Source: Megalopta genalis
Lineage: Eukaryota > Arthropoda > Insecta > Hymenoptera > Halictidae
NCBI RefSeq assembly: GCF_051020955.1
Contig: NW_027476092.1
Location: 1,972,501 to 2,036,500, forward strand
Direction of reading: 5' to 3'
DNA length: 64,000 nucleotides
Notes under the pieces: generated by a model
The model's input: the letters and a program-made list of their open reading frames with translations, nothing else
What the model was told of the DNA's origin: nothing
The model's database searches: none
Shown here: positions 23,179-34,805 of the stretch, in pieces
How positions within the stretch are numbered: the stretch's first letter is position 1
Layout: each line of letters starts with the position of its first letter
Program-made: the position numbers and the translations under genes

Positions 23179-23408
23179 TGCACATTTGTTCATTTGTTCA
23201 TTTGTTCATTTGTTCGTTTGTGCAATTATTCATTTGTTCATTCGTTCATTTCTCAACTTGTTCATTTGCCCATTTCTTCATTTCTTCAATTCTTCATTTC
23301 TTCTTTTGTTCACTTCTTCCATTCTTCATTTCTTCATTTGTTCATTTGTTCGTTTTTTAATTTGTTCACTTGTTCATTTGTCCATTTGTTTATTTGTTCA
23401 CCTGTTCC
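23179..23408. repeat. Left-domain marker block 13, type C
   Basis: GCCCATTTCTTC with the GTACATTTGTTCGTTTG flank. It is the counterpart of block 11 at 5,914 bp. Confidence 0.9.
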
Positions 23409-24570
23409 TTTGTTCATTTGTTCATTTGTTCATTTCTTCGTTTGTTCATTTGTACATTTGTTCGTTTGTTCATTTGTTCCTTTGTTCATTTGTTCATTTG
23501 TTCATTTCTTCGTTTGTTCATTTGTACATTTGTTCATTTGTTCATTTGTTCATTTGTTCATTTGTTCATTTGTTCATTTGTTCATTTGTTCATTTGTTCA
23601 TTTGTTCATTTGTTCATTTGTTCATTTGTTCATTTGTTCATTTGTTCATTTGTTCATTTGTTCATTTGTTCATTTGTTCATTTGTTCGTTTGTTTATTTT
23701 TACATTTGTTCATTTGTTCGTTTGTTCATTTGTTCATTTGTTCATTTGTTCAATTGTTCATTTGTTCATTTGTTCATTTGTTCTTTTATTCATTTGTTCA
23801 TTTGTTCATTTGTTCGTTTGTTCGTTTGTTCATTTGTTCATTTGTTCATTTGTTCATTTGTTCATTTGTTCGTTTGTTCATTTGTTCGTTTGTTCATTTG
23901 TTCGTTTGTTCATTTGTTCACTTGTTCATTTGTTCATTTGTTCATTTGTTCATTTGTTCATTTGTTCATTTGTTCGTCTGCTCATATGTTCGTTTGCTCA
24001 TATGTTCCTTTGTTCATTTGTTCATTTGTTCATTTGTTCATTTGTTCATTTGTTCATTTGTTCATTTGTTCATTTGTTCATTTGTTCATTTGTTCATTTG
24101 TTCATTTGTTCATTTGTTCATTTGTTCATTTGTTCATTTGTTCATTTGTTCATTTGTTCATTTGTTCATTTGTTCATTTGTTCATTTGTTCATTTGTTCA
24201 TTTGTTCATTTGTTCCCTTGTTCATTTGTTCATTTGTTCATTTGTTCATTTGTTCATTTGTTCATTTGTTCATTTGTTCATTTGTTCATTTGTTCATTTG
24301 TTCATTTGTTCATTTGTTCATTTGTTCATTTGTTCATTTGTTCATTTGTTCATTTGTTCATTCGTTCATTTCTCAACTTGTTCATTTGTTCATTTGTTCA
24401 TTTGTTCATTTGTTCATTTGTTCATTTCTTCAATTCTTCATTTGTTTATTTGTTCATTTGTTCGTTTGTTCATTTGTTCGTTTGTTCATTTGTTCGTTTG
24501 TTCATTTGTTCGTTTGTTCATTTGTTCGTTTGTTCATTTGTTCGTTTGTTCATTTGTTCATTTGTTCATT

Positions 24571-24604
24571 TGTCATCTTGTTAATTTGTTTATTTGTTTA
24601 TTTG
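24571..24604. repeat. GTCATCTTGTTAATTTG marker, copy 3
   Basis: Counterpart of the 18657 copy at 5,914 bp, with the same two TTTATTTG units after it. Confidence 0.87.
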
Positions 24605-25077
24605 TTCATTCGTTCATTTGTCTATTCGCTCATTTGTTCATTTGTTCGTTTGCTCATATGTTCATTTGTTCATTTGTTCATTCGCTCATTTGTTCATTTG
24701 TTCATTTGTTCATTTGTTCATTTGTTCATTTGTTCATTTGTTCATTTGTTCATTTGTTCGTTTGCTCATATGTTCATTTGTTCATTTTTTCATTTGTTCA
24801 TTTGTTCATTTGTTCATTTGTTCATTTGTTCATTTGTTCATTTGTTCACTTGTTCATTTGTTCATTTGTTCATTTGTTCATTTGTTCATTTGTTCATTTG
24901 TTCATTTGTTCATTTGTTCATTTGTTCATTGGTTCATTTGTTCATTCGCTCATTTGTTCATTTGTTCATTTGTTCATTTGTTCACTTGTTCATTTGTTCA
25001 TTTGTTCACTTGTTCATTTGTTCATTGGTTCATTTGTTCATTTGTTCATTTGTTCATTTGTTCATTTGTCCATTTGT

Positions 25078-25664
25078 CCATTTTTTCGTTTGTTCGTTTG
25101 TTCGTTTGTTCGTTGGTTCGTTTGTTCGATTGTTCGTTTGTTCGTTTGTTCGTATGTTCGATTGTTCGTTAGTTCGTTTGTTCGTTTGTTCGTTTGTTCG
25201 TTTGTTCGTTTGTTCGCTTGTTCGTTTGTTCGTTTGTTCGTTTGTTCGTTTGTTCGTTTGTTCGTTTGTTCGTTTGTTCGTTTGTTCGTTTGTTCGTTTG
25301 TTCGTTTGTTCGTTTGTTCGTTTGTTCGTTTGTTCATTGGTTCGTTTGTTCGTTTGTTCGTTTGTTCGTTTGTTCGTTTGTTCGTTTGTTCGTTTGTTCG
25401 TTTGTTCGTTTGTTCGTTTGTTCGTTTGTTCGTTTGTTCGTTTGTTCGTTTGTTCGTTTGTTCGTTTGTTCGTTTGTTCATTTGCTGATTTGTTCATTGG
25501 ATCGTTTGTTCGTTTGATCAGTTGTTAATTTGTTCGTTTGTTCATTTGTTCATTTGTTCATTTGTTCATTTGTTCATTTGTTCATTTGTTCATTTGTTCA
25601 TTTGTTCCTTTGTTCATTTGTTCATTTGTTCAGTTGTTGCTTTGTTCAGTTGTTAATTTGTTAA
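25078..25664. repeat. CpG cassette E
   Basis: About 49 TTCG units (25085-25474), TGATCAGTTGTTAA at 25515 and CAGTTGTTGCTTTG at about 25632. Same length and same internal interruptions (CGATTG, CGTTAG, CGCTTG, CATTGG) as cassette C. Confidence 0.9.
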
Positions 25665-25733
25665 TTTGTTCATTTGTTCGTTTGTTCATTCGTTCATTTA
25701 TCCATTTGTTCATTTGTTCATTTGTCCATTTGT

Positions 25734-25796
25734 TCATTTGTTGATTTGTAGATTTGTTCATTCGTTCATTCGTTCATTCGTTCATTCGTTCATTTG
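25734..25796. repeat. TTGATTTGTAGATTTG marker with TTCGTTCA run, copy 2
   Basis: Counterpart of the 19820 copy, with the same short run of about four TTCGTTCA units. Confidence 0.85.
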
Positions 25797-26515
25797 TTCA
25801 TTTGTTCATTTGTCCATTTGTTCATTTGTCCATTTGTTCATTTGTTCATTTGTTCATTTGTTCATTTGTTCATTTGTTCATTTGTTCATTTGTTCATTTG
25901 TTCATTTGTTCATTTGTTCATTTGTTCGTTTGTTTATTCGTTCAATTGTCTATTCGCTCACTTGTTCATTTGTTCATTTGTTCATTTGTTCATTTGTTCA
26001 TTTGTTCATTTGTTCATTTGTTCATTTGTTCATTTGTTCATTTGTTCATTTGTTCATTTGTTCATTTGTTCATTTGTTCATTTGTTCATTTGTTCGTTTG
26101 TTTATTTTTACATTTGTTCATTTGTTCGTTTGTTCATTTGTTCCTTTTGTTCATTTGTTCGTTTGTTCGTTTGTTCATTTGTTCATTTGTTCGTTTGTTC
26201 ATTTGTTCATTTGTTCATTTGTTCATTTGTTCATTTGTTCATTTGTCCATTTGTTCATTTGTTCATTTGTTCATTTGTTCATTTGTTCGTTTGTTTATTC
26301 GTTCAATTGTCTATTCGCTCACTTGTTCATTTGTTCATTTGTTCATTTGTTCATTTGTTCATTTGTTCATTTGTTCATTTGTTCAATTGTCTATTCGCTC
26401 ACTTGTTCATTTGTTCATTGGTTCATTTGTTCATTTGTTCATTTGTTCATTTGTTCATTTGTTCATTTGTTGATTTATCCATTTGTTCATTTGTACATTT
26501 GTCCATTTGTTCATT

Positions 26516-26745
26516 TGCACATTTGTTCATTTGTTCATTTGTTCATTTGTTCGTTTGTGCAATTATTCATTTGTTCATTCGTTCATTTCTCAACTTGTTC
26601 ATTTGCCCATTTCTTCATTTCTTCAATTCTTCATTTCTTCTTTTGTTCACTTCTTCCATTCTTCATTTCTTCATTTGTTCATTTGTTCGTTTTTTAATTT
26701 GTTCACTTGTTCATTTGTCCATTTGTTTATTTGTTCACCTGTTCC
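26516..26745. repeat. Left-domain marker block 14, type C (last)
   Basis: GCCCATTTCTTC with the TTGATTTATCC / TGTACATTTGTCC flank of block 12. No further copy of this marker family occurs to the right. Confidence 0.9.
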
Positions 26746-26962
26746 TTTGTTCATTTGTTCATTTGTTCATTTCTTCGTTTGTTCATTTGTACATTTGTTC
26801 ATTTGTTCATTTGTTCCTTTGTTCATTTGTTCATTTGTTCATTTCTTCGTTTGTTCATTTGTACATTTGTTCATTTGTTCATTTGTTCATTTGTTCATTT
26901 GTTCATTTGTTCATTTGTTCATTTGTTCATTTGTTCATTTGTTCATTTGTTCATTTGTTCAT

Positions 26963-29320
26963 TTGTTCATTTGTTCATTTGTTCATTTGTTCGTTTGTTT
27001 ATTTTTACATTTGTTCATTTGTTCATTTGTTCATTTGTTCATTTGTTCAATTGTTCATTTGTTCATTTGTTCATTTGTTCTTTTATTCATTTGTTCATTT
27101 GTTCATTTGTTCGTTTGTTCGTTTGTTCATTTGTTCATTTGTTCATTTGTTCATTTGTTCATTTGTTCATTTGTTCGTTTGTTCATTTGTTCGTTTGTTC
27201 ATTTGTTCGTTTGTTCATTTGTTCGTTTGTTCATTTGTTCGTTTGTTCATTTGTTCATTTGTTCATTTGTTCATTTGTTCATTTGTTCATTTGTTCATTT
27301 GTTCATTTGTTCATTTGTTCATTTGTTCATTTGTTCACTTGTTCATTTGTTCATTTGTTCATTTGTTCGTTTGCTCATATGTTCATTTGTTCATTTGTTC
27401 ATTTGTTCATTTGTTCATTTGTTCATTTGTTCATTTGTTCATTTGTTCATTTGTTCATTTGTTCATTTGTTCATTTGTTCATTTGTTCATTTGTTCATTT
27501 GTTCATTTGTTCATTTGTTCATTTGTTCATTTGTTCATTTGTTCATTTGTTCATTTGTTCATTTGTTCATTTGTTCACTTGTTCATTTGTTCATTTGTTC
27601 ATTTGTTCATTTGTTCATTTGTTCGTCTGCTCATATGTTCGTTTGCTCATATGTTCCTTTGTTCATTTGTTCATTTGTTCATTTGTTCATTTGTTCATTT
27701 GTTCATTTGTTCATTTGTTCATCTGTTCATTTGTTCATTTGTTCATTTGTTCATTTGTTCATTTGTTCATTTGTTCATTTGTTCATTTGTTCATTTGTTC
27801 ATTTGTTCATTTGTTCATTTGTTCATTTGTTCATTTGTTCATTTGTTCATTTGTTCATTTGTTCATTTGTTCATTTGTTCATTTGTTCATTTGTTCATTT
27901 GTTCATTTGTTCATTTGTTCCCTTGTTCATTTGTTCATTTGTTCATTTGTTCATTTGTTCATTTGTTCATTTGTTCATTTGTTCATTTGTTCATTTGTTC
28001 ATTTGTTCATTTGTTCATTCGTTCATTTCTCAACTTGTTCATTTGTTCATTTGTTCATTTCTTCAATTCTTCATTTGTTTATTTGTTCATTTGTTCGTTT
28101 GTTCATTTGTTCGTTTGTTCATTTGTTCGTTTGTTCATTTGTTCGTTTGTTCATTTGTTCGTTTGTTCATTTGTTCATTTGTTCATTTGTCATCTTGTTA
28201 ATTTGTTTATTTGTTTATTTGTTCATTCGTTCATTTGTCTATTCGCTCATTTGTTCATTTGTTCGTTTGCTCATATGTTCATTTGTTCATTTGTTCATTT
28301 GTTCATTTGTTCATTTGTTCATTTGTTCGTTTGTTCCTTTGTTCATTTGTTCATTTGTTCATTTGTTCATTTGTTCATTTGTTCATTTGTTCATTTGTTC
28401 ATTTGTTTATTTGTTCATTTGTTCATTTGTTCATTTGTTCATTTGTTCATTTGTTCATTTGTTCATTTGTTCATTTGTTCATTTGTTCATTTGTTCATTT
28501 GTTCATTTGTTCATTTGTTCATTTGTTCATTTGTTCATTTGTTCATTTGTTCATTTGTTCATTTGTTGAATTTGTTCATTTGTTCATTTGTACATTTGTT
28601 CATTTGTACATTTGTTCATTTGTTCATTTGTTCATTTGTTCATTTGTTCATTTGTTCATTTGTTCATTTGTTCGTTTGCTCATATGTTCGTTTGTTCATT
28701 TGTTCATTTGTTCATTTGTTCATTTGTTCATTTGTTCATTTGTTCATTTGTTCATTTGTTCATTTGTTCATTTGTTCATTTGTTCATTTGTTCATTTGTT
28801 CATTTGTTCATTTGTTCATTTGTTCATTTGTTCATTTGTTCATTTGTTCATTTGTTCATTTGTTCATTTGTTCATTCGCTCATTTGTTCATTTGTTCATT
28901 TGTTCATTTGTTCATTTGTTCATTTGTTCATTTGTTCATTTGTTCATTTGTTCATTTGTTCATTTGTTCATTTGTTCATTTGTTCATTTGTTCATTTGTT
29001 CATTTGTTCATTTGTTCATTTGTTCATTTGTTCGTTCGCTCATATGTTCATTTGTTCATTTTTTCATTTGTTCATTTGTTCATTTGTTCATTTGTTCATT
29101 TGTTCATTTGTTCATTTGTTCACTTGTTCATTTGTTCATTTGTTCATTTGTTCATTTGTTCATTTGTTCATTTGTTCATTCGTTCATTCGTTCATTTGTT
29201 CATTTGTTCATTTGTTCATTTGTTCATTTGTTCATTTGTTCATTTGTTCATTTGTTCACTTGTTCATTTGTTCATTGGTTCATTTGTTCATTTGTTCATT
29301 TGTTCATTTGTCCATTTGTC
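26963..29320. repeat. Transition region with CATATG and CATCTTG variants
   Basis: Contains the last GTTTATTTTTAC (about 26998), alternating TTCA/TTCG units (27.11-27.25 kb and 28.09-28.17 kb), several GCTCATATG, GTTCCCTTG (about 27.92 kb), a long canonical stretch (about 28.3-29.0 kb) and a 9-nt unit GTTGAATTTGTTC at about 28565. No gene is visible. Confidence 0.83.
28188..28221. repeat. GTCATCTTGTTAATTTG marker, copy 4 (last)
   Basis: Same marker with two TTTATTTG units, followed by GTCTATTCGCTC and TGCTCATATG. Confidence 0.87.
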
Positions 29321-29835
29321 CATTTTTTCGTTTGTTCGTTTGTTCGTTTGTTCGTTTGTTCGTTTGTTCGATTGTTCGTTTGTTCGTTTGTTCGATTGTT
29401 CGTTAGTTCGTTTGTTCGTTTGTTCGTTTGTTCGTTTGTTCGTTTGTTCGTTTGTTCGTTTGTTCGTTTGTTCGCTTGTTCGTTTGTTCGTTTGTTCGTT
29501 TGTTCGTTTGTTCGTTTGTTCGTTTGTTCGTTTGTTCGTTTGTTCGTTTGTTCGTTTGTTCGTTTGTTCGTTTGTTCATTGGTTCGTTTGTTCGTTTGTT
29601 CGTTTGTTCGTTTGTTCGTTTGTTCGTTTGTTCGTTTGTTCGTTTGTTCGTTTGTTCATTTGCTGATTTGTTCATTGGATCGTTTGTTCGTTTGATCAGT
29701 TGTTAATTTGTTCGTTTGTTCATTTGTTCATTTGTTCATTTGTTCATTTGTTCATTTGTTCATTTGTTCATTTGTTCCTTTGTTCATTTGTTCATTTGTT
29801 CAGTTGTTGCTTTGTTCAGTTGTTAATTTGTTCAT
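29321..29835. repeat. CpG cassette F
   Basis: About 41 TTCG units (29327-29652) with CGATTG twice, CGTTAG, CGCTTG and CATTGG interruptions, TTTGCTGATTTG, then TGATCAGTTGTTAA at 29693 and CAGTTGTTGCTTTG at about 29801. The interruptions place it with C and E. Confidence 0.9.
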
Positions 29836-29910
29836 TTGTTCATTTGTTCATTTGTTCGTTTGTTCATTCGTTCATTTATCCATTTGTTCATTTGTTCATT
29901 TGTCCATTTG

Positions 29911-29974
29911 TTCATTTGTTGATTTGTAGATTTGTTCATTCGTTCATTCGTTCATTCGTTCATTCGTTCATTTG
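29911..29974. repeat. TTGATTTGTAGATTTG marker with TTCGTTCA run, copy 3
   Basis: GTTGATTTGTAGATTTG, then about four TTCGTTCA units. 608 bp before copy 4. Confidence 0.85.
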
Positions 29975-30100
29975 TTCATTTGTTCATTTGTCCATTTGTT
30001 CATTTGTCCATTTGTTCATTTGTTCATTTGTTCATTTGTTCATTTGTTCATTTGTTCATTTGTCCATTTGTTCATTTGTCCATTTGTTCATTTGTTCATT

Positions 30101-30400
30101 TGTTCGTTTGTTCGATTGTTCGTCTGTTCGTTTGTTCGTTTGTTCGTTTGTTCGATTGTTCGTTTGTTCGTTTGTTCGTTTGTTCGTTTGTTCGTTTGTT
30201 CGTTTGTTCGTTTGTTCGTTTGTTCGTTTGTTCGTTTGTTCGTTTGTTCGTTTGTTCACTTGTTGATTTGTTCATTGGTTCGTTTGTTCGTTTGTTCGTT
30301 TGATCAGTTGTTAATTTGTTCGTTTGTTCATTTGTTCATTTGTTCATTTGTTCATTTGTTCGTTTGTTCCTTTGTTCATTTGTTCATTTGTTCAGTTGTT
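30101..30400. repeat. CpG cassette G (lacks the TTGCTTTG part)
   Basis: About 19 TTCG units (30101-30252) with CGATTG twice and one CGTCTG, ending CACTTGTTGATTTG, then TGATCAGTTGTTAA at 30301. A second CAGTTGTTAA follows at about 30392 without the TTGCTTTG element. It is not preceded by the usual TGTCCATTTTTTCG. Confidence 0.88.
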
Positions 30401-30518
30401 AATTTGTTCATTTGTTCATTTGTTCATTTGTTCCTTTGTTCGTTTGTTCGTTTGTTCGTTTGTTCATTCGTTCATTTATCCATTTGTTCATTTGTTCATT
30501 TGTCCATTTGTTCATTTG

Positions 30519-30676
30519 TTGATTTGTAGATTTGTTCATTCGTTCATTCGTTCATTCGTTCATTCGTTCATTCGTTCTTTCGTTCATTCTTTCATTCGTT
30601 CATTCGTTTATTCGTTCATTCGTTCATTCGTTCATTCGTTCATTCGTTCATTCGTTCATTCGTTCATTCGTTCATT
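30519..30676. repeat. Expanded TTCGTTCA block after TTGATTTGTAGATTTG, copy 4
   Basis: GTTGATTTGTAGATTTG followed by about 17 units of TTCGTTCA (30538-30676), with internal variants CGTTCTTTCG, CATTCTTTCA and CGTTTATTCG. The three sister copies have only about four such units, so this is a local slippage expansion. Confidence 0.88.
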
Positions 30677-31510
30677 TGTCCATTTGTTCAATTGTTCATT
30701 TGTTCATTCGTTTTATTTGTTCATTTGTTCATTTGTTCATTTGCTCATTTGCTCATTTGCTCATTTGCTCATTTGCTCATTTGCTCATTTGCTCATTTGT
30801 TCAATTGTTCATTTGTTCATTTGTTCATTTGTTCATTTGTTCATTTGTTCATTTGTTCACTTGTTCATTATTTCATTTGTTCATTCGTTCATTCGTTCAT
30901 TCGTTCATTCGTTCATTTGTTCATTTGTTCATATGTTCATTTGTTCATTTGTTCAATTGTTCATTTGTTCATTTGTTCATTTGTTCATTTGTTCATTTGT
31001 TCTTTTGTTCATTTGTTCATTTATTCATTTGTTCATTTGTTCATTTGTTCATTTGTTCATTTGTTCATTTGTTCATTTGTTCATTTGGTCATTTGTTCAT
31101 TTGTTCATTTGAACATTTGTTCATTTTTCATTTGTTCATTTGTTCATTTGTTCATTTGTTCAGTTGTTCATTTGTTCATTTGTTCATTTGTTCATTTGTT
31201 CATTTGTTCTTTTGTTCATTTGTTCATTTGTTCATTTGTTCATTCTTCATTTGTTCATTTGTTCATTTGTTCATTTGTTCATTTGTTCATTTGCTCATTT
31301 GCTCATTTGTTCATTTGTTCATTTTTCATTTGTTCATTTGTTCATTTGTTCATTATTTCATTTGTTCATTATTTCATTTGTTCATTTGTTCATTTGTTCA
31401 TTTGTTCATTTGTTCATTTGTTCATTTGTTCAATTGTTCATTTGTTCTTTTGTTCATTTGTTCATTTGCTTATTTGTTCATTTGTTCATTTGTTCATTTG
31501 TTCATTTGTT
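30677..31510. repeat. Start of the right domain
   Basis: Right-domain variants appear here: seven consecutive TTTGCTCA units (30741-30796), TTATTTCA (about 30868), TTTTTCA and TTCTTCA 7-nt units (31.13, 31.24 and 31.32 kb), and a single TTTGAACA at about 31110 giving a GAACA variant. No gene is visible. Confidence 0.83.
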
Positions 31511-31623
31511 CAGTTGTTAATTTGTTCATTTGTTCATTTTTTTTCTTTTGTTCATTTGTTCATTTTTTCATATGTTCATTTGTTCATTTGTTCATTTGCT
31601 CATTTGCTCATTTGCTCATTTGT
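31511..31623. repeat. Right-domain CATATG marker block 1
   Basis: CAGTTGTTAATTTG (with TAA), a T8 run followed by CTTTTG, then CATTTTTTCATATG at 31561 and three GCTCATTT units. The CTTTTG after the T-run is private to this copy. Confidence 0.87.
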
Positions 31624-31637
31624 TCATTTGTTCATTT

Positions 31638-32722
31638 TTCATTTGTTCATTTGTTCATTATTTCATTTGTTCATTTGTTCATTTGTTCAATTGTTCATTT
31701 GTTCATTTGTTCATTTGATCATTTGTTCATTTGTTCCTTTCTTCATTTGTCCATTTGTCCATTTGTTCATTTGTCTATTTCTTCATTTGTTCATTTGTCC
31801 ATTTGTTCATTTGTTCATTTGATCATTTGTTCATTTGTTCATTTGTTCATTTGTCCATTTGTCCATTTGTTCATTTGTCTATTTGTTCATTTGTTCATTT
31901 GTTCATTTGTTCATTTGTTCATTTGTCCATTTGTCCATTTGTTCATTTGTCCACTTGTCCATTTGTTCATTTGTTCATTTGTCCATTTGTCCATTTGTTC
32001 ATTTGTTCATTTGTTCATTTGTTCATTTGTTCATTTGTTCATTTGTTCAATTGTTCATTTGTTCATTTGTTCATTTGTTCATTTGTTCATTTGTTCATTT
32101 GTTCATTTGTCTATTTCTTCATTTGTTCATTTGTCCATTTGTTCATTTGATCATTTGTTCATTTGTTCATTTGTCCATTTGTCCATTTGTTCATTTGTCC
32201 ATTTGTTCATTTGTTCATTTGTTCATTTGTTCATTTGTTCATTTGTCCATTTGTCCATTTGTTCATTTGTCCATTTATCCATTTGTTCATTTGTTCATTT
32301 GTCCATTTGTTCATTTGTTCATTTGTTCATTTGTTCATTTGTTCATTTGTTCATTTGTTCAATTGTTCAGTTGTTCATTTGTCCATTTGTTCATTTGTTC
32401 ACTTGTTCATTTGTCCATTTGTCCATTTGTCCATTTTTTCGTTTGTTCGTTTGTTCGTTTGTTCGTTTGTTCGTTTGTTCGTTTGTTCGTTTGTTCGTTT
32501 GTTCATTGGTTCGTTTGTTCGTTTGTTCGTTTGTTTGTTTGTTCGTTTGTTCGTTTGTTCGTTTGTTCGTTTGTTCGTTTGTTCGTTTGTTCATTTGTTG
32601 ATTTGTTCATTGGTTCGTTTGTTCGTTTGTTCGTTTGATCAGTTGTTAATTTGTTCGTTTGTTCATTTGTTCATTTGTTCATTTGTTCATTTGTTCATTT
32701 GTTCCTTTGTTCATTTGTTCAT
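31638..32722. repeat. Right-domain partner of the 21.05-kb island
   Basis: Matches 21,051-22,135 at 10,587 bp. Here it is embedded in sequence of its own type on both sides, making this the likelier source and the 21-kb copy the transposed one. Confidence 0.87.
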
Positions 32723-32760
32723 TTGTTCAGTTGCTGCTTTGTTCAGTTGTTAATTTGTTC
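32432..32760. repeat. CpG cassette H
   Basis: About 19 TTCG units (32438-32588), TGATCAGTTGTTAA at 32636, then CAGTTGCTGCTTTG (GCTGC instead of GTTGC, shared with cassette K). Its TTCG block matches cassette D. Confidence 0.9.
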
Positions 32761-33389
32761 ATTTGTTCGTTTGTTCATTTGTTCGTTTGTTCATTCGTTC
32801 ATTTATCCATTTGTTCATTTGTTCATTTGTCCATTTGTCCATTTGTTCATTTGTCTATTTCTTCATTTGCTCATTTGTCCATTTGTTCATTTGTTCATTT
32901 GTTCATTTGTTCATTTGTTCATTTGTCCATTTGTCCATTTGTCCATTTGTTCATTTGTCCATTTGTTCATTTGTTCATTTGTCCATTTGTTCATTTGTTC
33001 ATTTGTTCATTTATTCATTTGTTCTTTTGTTCATTTGTTCATTTGTTCATTTGTTCATTTGTTCATTCTTCATTTCTTCATTTGTTCATTTGTTCATTTG
33101 CTCATTTGCTCATTTGCTCATTTGTTCATTTGTTCATTTTTCATTTGTTCATTTGTTCATTTGTTCATTCGTTCATTATTTCATTTGTTCATTTGTTCAT
33201 TTGTTCATTTGTTCATTTGTTCATTTGTTCATTTGTTCATTTGTTCAATTGTTCATTTGTTCATTTGTTCATTTGTTCATTTGTTCATTTGTTCATTTGT
33301 TCATTTGTTCATTTGTTCAATTGTTCATTTGTTCTTTTGTTCATTTGTTCATTTGCTTATTTGTTCATTTGTTCATTTGTTCATTTGTT

Positions 33390-33502
33390 CAGTTGTTAAT
33401 TTGTTCATTTGTTCATTTTTTTCATTTGTTCATTTGTTCATTTTTTCATATGTTCATTTGTCCATTTGTTCATTTGCTCATTTGCTCATTTGCTCATTTG
33501 TT
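33390..33502. repeat. Right-domain CATATG marker block 2
   Basis: Single CAGTTGTTAA, a T7 run, CATTTTTTCATATG at 33440, then a TTTGTCCA unit before the three GCTCATTT units. Confidence 0.86.
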
Positions 33503-34002
33503 CATTTGTTCATTTGTCCATTTCTCCATTTGTCCATTTGTTCATTTGTTCATTTGTTCATTTGTTCATTTGTTCATTTGTTCATTTGTTCATTTGTTCA
33601 TTTGTTCATTTGTTCATTTGTCCATTTGTTCATTTGTTCATTTGTTCAATTGTTCATTTGTTCATTTGATCATTTGTTCATTTGTTCATTTGTTCATTTG
33701 TTCATTTGTTCATTTGTTCATTTGTTCATTTGTTCATTTGTTCATTTGTTCATTTGTTCATTTGTTCATTTGTTCATTTGTTCATTTGTTCATTTGTTCA
33801 TTTGTTCATTTGTTCATTTGTTCATTTGTTCATTTGTTCATTTGTTCATTTGATCATTTGATCATTTGTTCATTTGTTCATTTGTCCATTTGTTCATTTG
33901 TTCATTTGTTCATTTGTTCATTTGTTCATTTGTTCATTTGTTCATTTGTTCATTTGTTCATTTGTTCATTTGTTCATTTGTTCATTTGTTCATTTGTTCA
34001 TT

Positions 34003-34124
34003 TGCTTATTTGTTCATTTGTTCATTTGTTCATTTTTTTTCATTTGTTCATTTGTTCATTTTTTCATATGTTCATTTGTTCATTTGTTCATTTGTTCATT
34101 TGCTCATTTGCTCATTTGCTCATT
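34003..34124. repeat. Right-domain CATATG marker block 3 (no CAGTTGTTAA)
   Basis: TTTGCTTATTTG runs directly to a T8 run and CATTTTTTCATATG at 34058; the CAGTTGTTAA part present in all sister copies is absent. Only 618 bp after block 2. Confidence 0.86.
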
Positions 34125-34692
34125 TGTTCATTTGTTCATTTTTTCATTTGTCCATTTCTCCATTTGTCCATTTGTTCATTTGTTCATTTGTTCATTTGTT
34201 CATTTGTTCATTTGTTCATTTGTTCATTTGTTCATTTGTTCATTTGTTCATTTGTTCATTTGTTCATTTGTTCATTTGTTCATTTGCTCATTTGCTCATT
34301 TGTTCATTTGCTCATTTGCTCATTTGTTCATTTGTTCATTTATGCATTTGTTCATTTTTCATTTGTTCATTTGTTCATTTGTTCATTTGTTCATTTGTTC
34401 ATTTGTTCATTTGTTCATTTGTTCTTTTGTTCATTTGTGCATTTGTTCATTTGTTCATTCTTCATTTGTTCATTTGATCATTTGTTCATTTGTTCATTTG
34501 TTCATTTGCTCATTTGCTCATTTGTTCATTTGTTCATTTTTCATTTGTTCATTTGTTCATTTGTTCATTATTTCATTTGTTCATTTGTTCATTTGTTCAT
34601 TTGTTCATTTGTTCAATTGTTCATTTGTTCTTTTGTTCATTTGTTCATTTGCTTATTTGTTCATTTGTTCATTTGTTCATTTGTTCATTTGT

Positions 34693-34805
34693 TCAGTTGT
34701 TAATTTGTTCATTTGTTCATTTTTTTCATTTGTTCATTTGTTCATTTTTTCATATGTTCATTTGTTCATTTGTTCATTTGCTCATTTGCTCATTTGCTCA
34801 TTTGT
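34693..34805. repeat. Right-domain CATATG marker block 4
   Basis: Single CAGTTGTTAA, a T7 run, CATTTTTTCATATG at 34743, then three GCTCATTT units. Confidence 0.86.

Larger units (their letters stand above)
22504..26962. repeat. 5,914-bp-offset duplication, right copy
   Basis: Second copy of 16,590-21,048. After about 26,962 it continues into units resembling 14.6 kb (GTTTATTTTTAC at about 26998) rather than into a second island, so this is not a simple full tandem repeat of the 5.9-kb unit. Confidence 0.88.

Noticed and set aside
29321..30400. Phage, plasmid or transposon end near the cassette pair at 29.3-30.4 kb
   Set aside because: The TGATCAGTTGTTAA motif is a variant of the octamer and no inverted repeats, target-site duplications or coding sequence accompany it.
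31511..31623. T-rich runs as Rho-independent or Pol III terminators
   Set aside because: No GC-rich hairpin or tRNA/5S-like promoter elements precede them; they are T7-T8 variants of the unit in a repeated marker block.
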